Source: Kocuria salsicia
GTDB lineage: Bacteria; Actinomycetota; Actinomycetes; Actinomycetales; Micrococcaceae
DNA length: 64,000 nt
Assembly (NCBI RefSeq): GCF_007681555.1
Contig: NZ_VELE01000001.1
Location: 558,001 to 622,000, forward strand
Direction: 5' to 3'
In this document: positions 61,799 through 64,000 of the stretch, piece by piece
Position numbering within the stretch: the stretch's first letter is position 1
How the letters are laid out: every line of letters starts with the position of its first letter
Notes under the pieces: generated by a model
Database searches by the model: none
What the model was told of the DNA's origin: nothing
Seen by the model: the letters and a program-made list of their open reading frames with translations, nothing else
Made by a program: the position numbers and the translations under genes

Positions 61799-61815
61799 CA
61801 CTGAACTATACAGTG
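61799..61815. promoter_or_regulatory. Inverted repeat at the arsR start (probable operator)
   Basis: CACTG (61799-61803) and CAGTG (61811-61815) are inverted copies, 7 bases apart, spanning the bases just upstream of the arsR ATG. Position and symmetry fit an autoregulatory ArsR site. Confidence 0.5.
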
Positions 61816-61875
61816 ACTGCTGACCTATTTTGGTCATCGCATCGGCAGGTCAGACCACTCAATCGACGCCAGAGG

Positions 61876-61905
61876 TTATACGGCGAAACGAAATTCCACC
61901 ACATC
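61876..61905 (-). repeat. ychF 3' end (copy A), true gene terminus and likely attachment site
   Basis: The final codons of ychF, DGDVVEFRFAV then TAA. The same segment recurs at three other places to the left. The copies preserve the reading frame and a stop, so integration here would leave a usable ychF, as for elements that use tRNA 3' ends. Confidence 0.75.
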
Positions 61906-62961
61906 CCCATCCTGCATCACATACTCCTTGCCCTCCATGCGCACCTTGCCCGCGGCCTTCGCGTCGGCCATGGATCCGGCGGCCATGAGGTCGTCGTAGG
62001 AGACGATCTCCGCCTTGATGAAGCCCCGCTCGAAGTCCGAGTGGATCACCCCGGCGGCCTTGGGGGCGGTGTCGCCCTGGTTGATGGTCCACGCGCGGGC
62101 CTCCTTGGGGCCGGCGGTGAGGTAGGTCTGCAGGCCCAGGGTGGAGAAGCCCACGCGGGCCAGCTTGTCCAGGCCGGACTCGTCCTGGCCCTCCATCTCC
62201 AACATCTCGCGGGCCTCCTCCTCGGAGAGCTCCACGAGGTCAGCCTCGAGCTTCGCGTCCAGGAACACGCACTGCGCGGGCGCCACCAGCGCCTCCAGCT
62301 CAGCCTGACGCTCGGGTGAGGACAGCACGCCCTCGTCCGCGTTGAACACGTAGATGAACGGCTTGGCGGTGAGCAGGTTCAGCTCACGCAGGTTGTCGGT
62401 GTCGAGCTTCTCGGGCCCGGCGGCCTCGAAGATCGTGCGGCCCTCCGCCAGCACCTTCTCCGCGGCCTGGTACGCCGCGAGCTGCTCGGGCGAGCCCTTT
62501 TTGATCTTGACCTGCTTCTCCAGCTTGGGGATCGCGTTCTCCAGGGTCTGCAGGTCTGCGAGGATCAGCTCGGTGTTGATGGTCTCGCGGTCCGAGGCCG
62601 GGTCGATCTTGCCGTCCACGTGGATCACGTCCGGATCGTCGAACACGCGGATCACCTGGGCGATCGCGTGCGCCTCACGAATGTTGGCCAGGAACTGGTT
62701 GCCCAGCCCCTCCCCCTCGGACGCGCCCTTCACGATGCCCGCGATGTCCACGAAGGACACCGTGGCCGGCACGATCTTCTGCGAGTCGAACAGCTCCGCG
62801 AGCTTGTCCAGCCGCTCGTCCGGCAGGTTCACCACGCCCACGTTCGGCTCGATGGTCGCGAACGGATAGTTCGCGGCGAGCACCGTGTTGCGCGTGAGCG
62901 CGTTGAACAGGGTTGATTTTCCGACGTTCGGCAGACCGACGATTCCAATAGTAAGAGCCAC
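61876..62961 (-). CDS. ychF: YchF/Obg-family ATPase
   Basis: A 361-residue P-loop protein of the Obg family that hydrolyses ATP and binds ribosomes. Walker A is GLPNVGKST near the N-terminus, switch regions FVDIAGIVKGASEGEGLGN follow, and the C-terminal TGS-like domain ends in VEFRFAV. The NVGV variation of G4 suits ATP use. GTG start at 62961, with a TAAGAT -10-like hexamer just 8 bases before it, hinting at a leaderless transcript. Its 3' end is the site of the stacked cassettes. Confidence 0.95.
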   Translation of the reverse strand: MALTIGIVGLPNVGKSTLFNALTRNTVLAANYPFATIEPNVGVVNLPDERLDKLAELFDSQKIVPATVSFVDIAGIVKGASEGEGLGNQFLANIREAHAIAQVIRVFDDPDVIHVDGKIDPASDRETINTELILADLQTLENAIPKLEKQVKIKKGSPEQLAAYQAAEKVLAEGRTIFEAAGPEKLDTDNLRELNLLTAKPFIYVFNADEGVLSSPERQAELEALVAPAQCVFLDAKLEADLVELSEEEAREMLEMEGQDESGLDKLARVGFSTLGLQTYLTAGPKEARAWTINQGDTAPKAAGVIHSDFERGFIKAEIVSYDDLMAAGSMADAKAAGKVRMEGKEYVMQDGDVVEFRFAV

Positions 62962-63097
62962 GGTCCGCCATCTTACCGGCGCCGCCCGACGACGCTGCCA
63001 CGCGACTCCGCGGCCCACCCCACCCCTGACACATGTCACGCCCCACTCGTGACAATCAGCAGTTCAGCGCCGCCCCGCCGCACGGGAATCTGGACCC

Positions 63098-64000
63098 ATG
63101 AACACCACACACCCACCCCAGCCCCACTCCCCCGCCATCCAGGTGCAGGACGCCGTCAAGACCTTCCGCACCCGCTCCGAGACGGTCCGCGCCGTGCAGG
63201 GTGTCTCGCTGGAGATCCCGCGCGGCGGCGTCGTCGCCCTGCTGGGGCCGAACGGCGCCGGAAAGACGACCCTGCTGGACATGGTGCTCGGCATGAGCGA
63301 GCCCACCTCCGGGGCGGTGAGCGTGTGCGGCGAGCGCCCGCGCGCGGCCGTGGCCCACGGGAAGGTGGGCGCGGTGCAGCAGGTGGGCGGGCTGCTCGCG
63401 GACCTGAGCGTGCGCGAGACCGTGACCATGATCGCGTCCCTCTACCCGGACCACCTGCCCGTGGACGAGGCGCTGGAACGGGCGGGGGCGGCGTCGTTCG
63501 CGCGCCGGAAGGTGGCCAAGTGCTCGGGCGGGCAGCAGCAGCGCGTCCGCTTTGCCCTGGCCCTGCTCCCGCGCCCCGAGCTGCTCGTGCTGGACGAGCC
63601 GACTGCGGGCATGGACGTGCAGTCCCGCACCGAGTTCTGGGACGCGATGCGCGCCGAGACCGAGCGCGGACTCACGGTCGTGTTCGCCACGCACTACCTC
63701 CAGGAGGCGGAGGACATTGCCGAGCGGATCGTCCTGATGGATGCCGGGCGCGTCACGTTCGACGGCTCCGTGGACGAGCTGCGCTCCATGTCTCGGTACC
63801 ACACCGTGTCCTTCGTGTGGCCGGCCGGCGAACCGCTGCCCCAGTTCGCGGGCGCCACCGTCTCCCGCCGCTCGGAGTCCCGCGTGCACCTGCGCACCGA
63901 AGACGCGGACGCCCTCGCGCGCGAACTGCTGACCCGCACCCCCGCGAGCGCCCTGGAGATCTCCCGCGGCGGCCTGGACGAGGCGTTCGCGGCGTTGATC
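63098..64000 (+). CDS. ABC transporter ATP-binding protein (partial)
   Basis: The first 301 codons of an ABC ATPase of the drug/lipid exporter type; it runs off the right edge. Walker A is GPNGAGKT, the signature SGGQQQRVR and Walker B LLVLDEP, with the H-loop in VVFATHYL. The C-terminal accessory domain is seen in part (SFVWPAGEPLPQF). ATG at 63098. A membrane partner would be expected beyond the window. Confidence 0.93.
   Translation, partial: MNTTHPPQPHSPAIQVQDAVKTFRTRSETVRAVQGVSLEIPRGGVVALLGPNGAGKTTLLDMVLGMSEPTSGAVSVCGERPRAAVAHGKVGAVQQVGGLLADLSVRETVTMIASLYPDHLPVDEALERAGAASFARRKVAKCSGGQQQRVRFALALLPRPELLVLDEPTAGMDVQSRTEFWDAMRAETERGLTVVFATHYLQEAEDIAERIVLMDAGRVTFDGSVDELRSMSRYHTVSFVWPAGEPLPQFAGATVSRRSESRVHLRTEDADALARELLTRTPASALEISRGGLDEAFAALI

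Noticed and set aside
1-64000. CRISPR array, prophage, rRNA operon or integrase gene
   Set aside because: No regularly spaced direct repeats, no phage structural genes and no rRNA sequence were seen; no recombinase other than the IS3 relic was found, including within the ychF cassettes.

Overview
The window is high-GC DNA (GTG and TTG starts are common) from an actinobacterium. Gene content suggests the Micrococcaceae, and Kocuria is my best guess: a Bacillus-type sdhCAB, a type III polyketide synthase with a methyltransferase, a GAP-family membrane protein, and an actinobacterial selenocysteine formate dehydrogenase. The genus is inference from gene content. Most of the window is ordinary chromosome, but it holds one complete biochemical cassette (selenocysteine) and one accessory region stacked behind the 3' end of ychF.

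1-5.7 kb: a TRIC-type membrane channel (cut by the left edge), a GNAT acetyltransferase overlapping a type B carboxylesterase, then a leftward group of an alpha/beta hydrolase, a frameshifted EamA exporter and the mismatch DNA glycosylase mug, and a DUF3072 protein.

5.9-16.4 kb: a self-contained selenocysteine cassette. selB, selA and tRNA-Sec run leftward and selD runs rightward. After them come NrfD, FdhB and a formate dehydrogenase alpha subunit whose reading frame crosses a UGA codon followed by a clear bacterial SECIS hairpin. All dedicated factors for making and inserting Sec, and a Sec enzyme that needs them, sit within about 10.5 kb. FdhB carries an odd Cys/Gly-rich insertion.

16.6-29 kb: an acidic protein, three LppP/LprE-like secreted paralogues (two with a conserved structured leader), a nitroreductase, a methyltransferase plus type III PKS pair, rhodanese, PPOX, HhH glycosylase-like, TetR with GAP, and an alcohol dehydrogenase with a GAF/winged-helix regulator that appears to be translated from a short upstream peptide ORF.

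29.5-43.5 kb: an oligopeptide-type ABC importer (binding protein, two permeases, fused double ATPase), a large SF1 helicase, DUF2087, MFS, amidohydrolase, and then a decay zone with remnants of an MFS gene, an alpha/beta hydrolase and ltrA, and a cupin.

43.6-50.8 kb: lactate permease, sdhCAB and a DASS anion transporter, a carboxylate uptake and oxidation block.

50.9-61.9 kb: accessory island. A truncated GNAT gene lies at its left side, followed by a yefM/yoeB toxin-antitoxin pair, an orphan higA beside an IS3-type transposase fragment, and an FRG-domain protein. Three cassettes of about 2.4-2.8 kb follow, each bounded by a copy of the last codons of ychF (copies at 53947, 56706, 59116 and the true gene end at 61876). 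They carry respectively a possible defence set (HEPN-like and Mrr-like proteins), a nucleotidyltransferase-like gene with an unknown partner, and a metal-efflux ATPase operon with an ArsR/CmtR regulator. No integrase is visible in any of them.

61.9-64 kb: ychF itself and an ABC ATPase that runs off the right edge.
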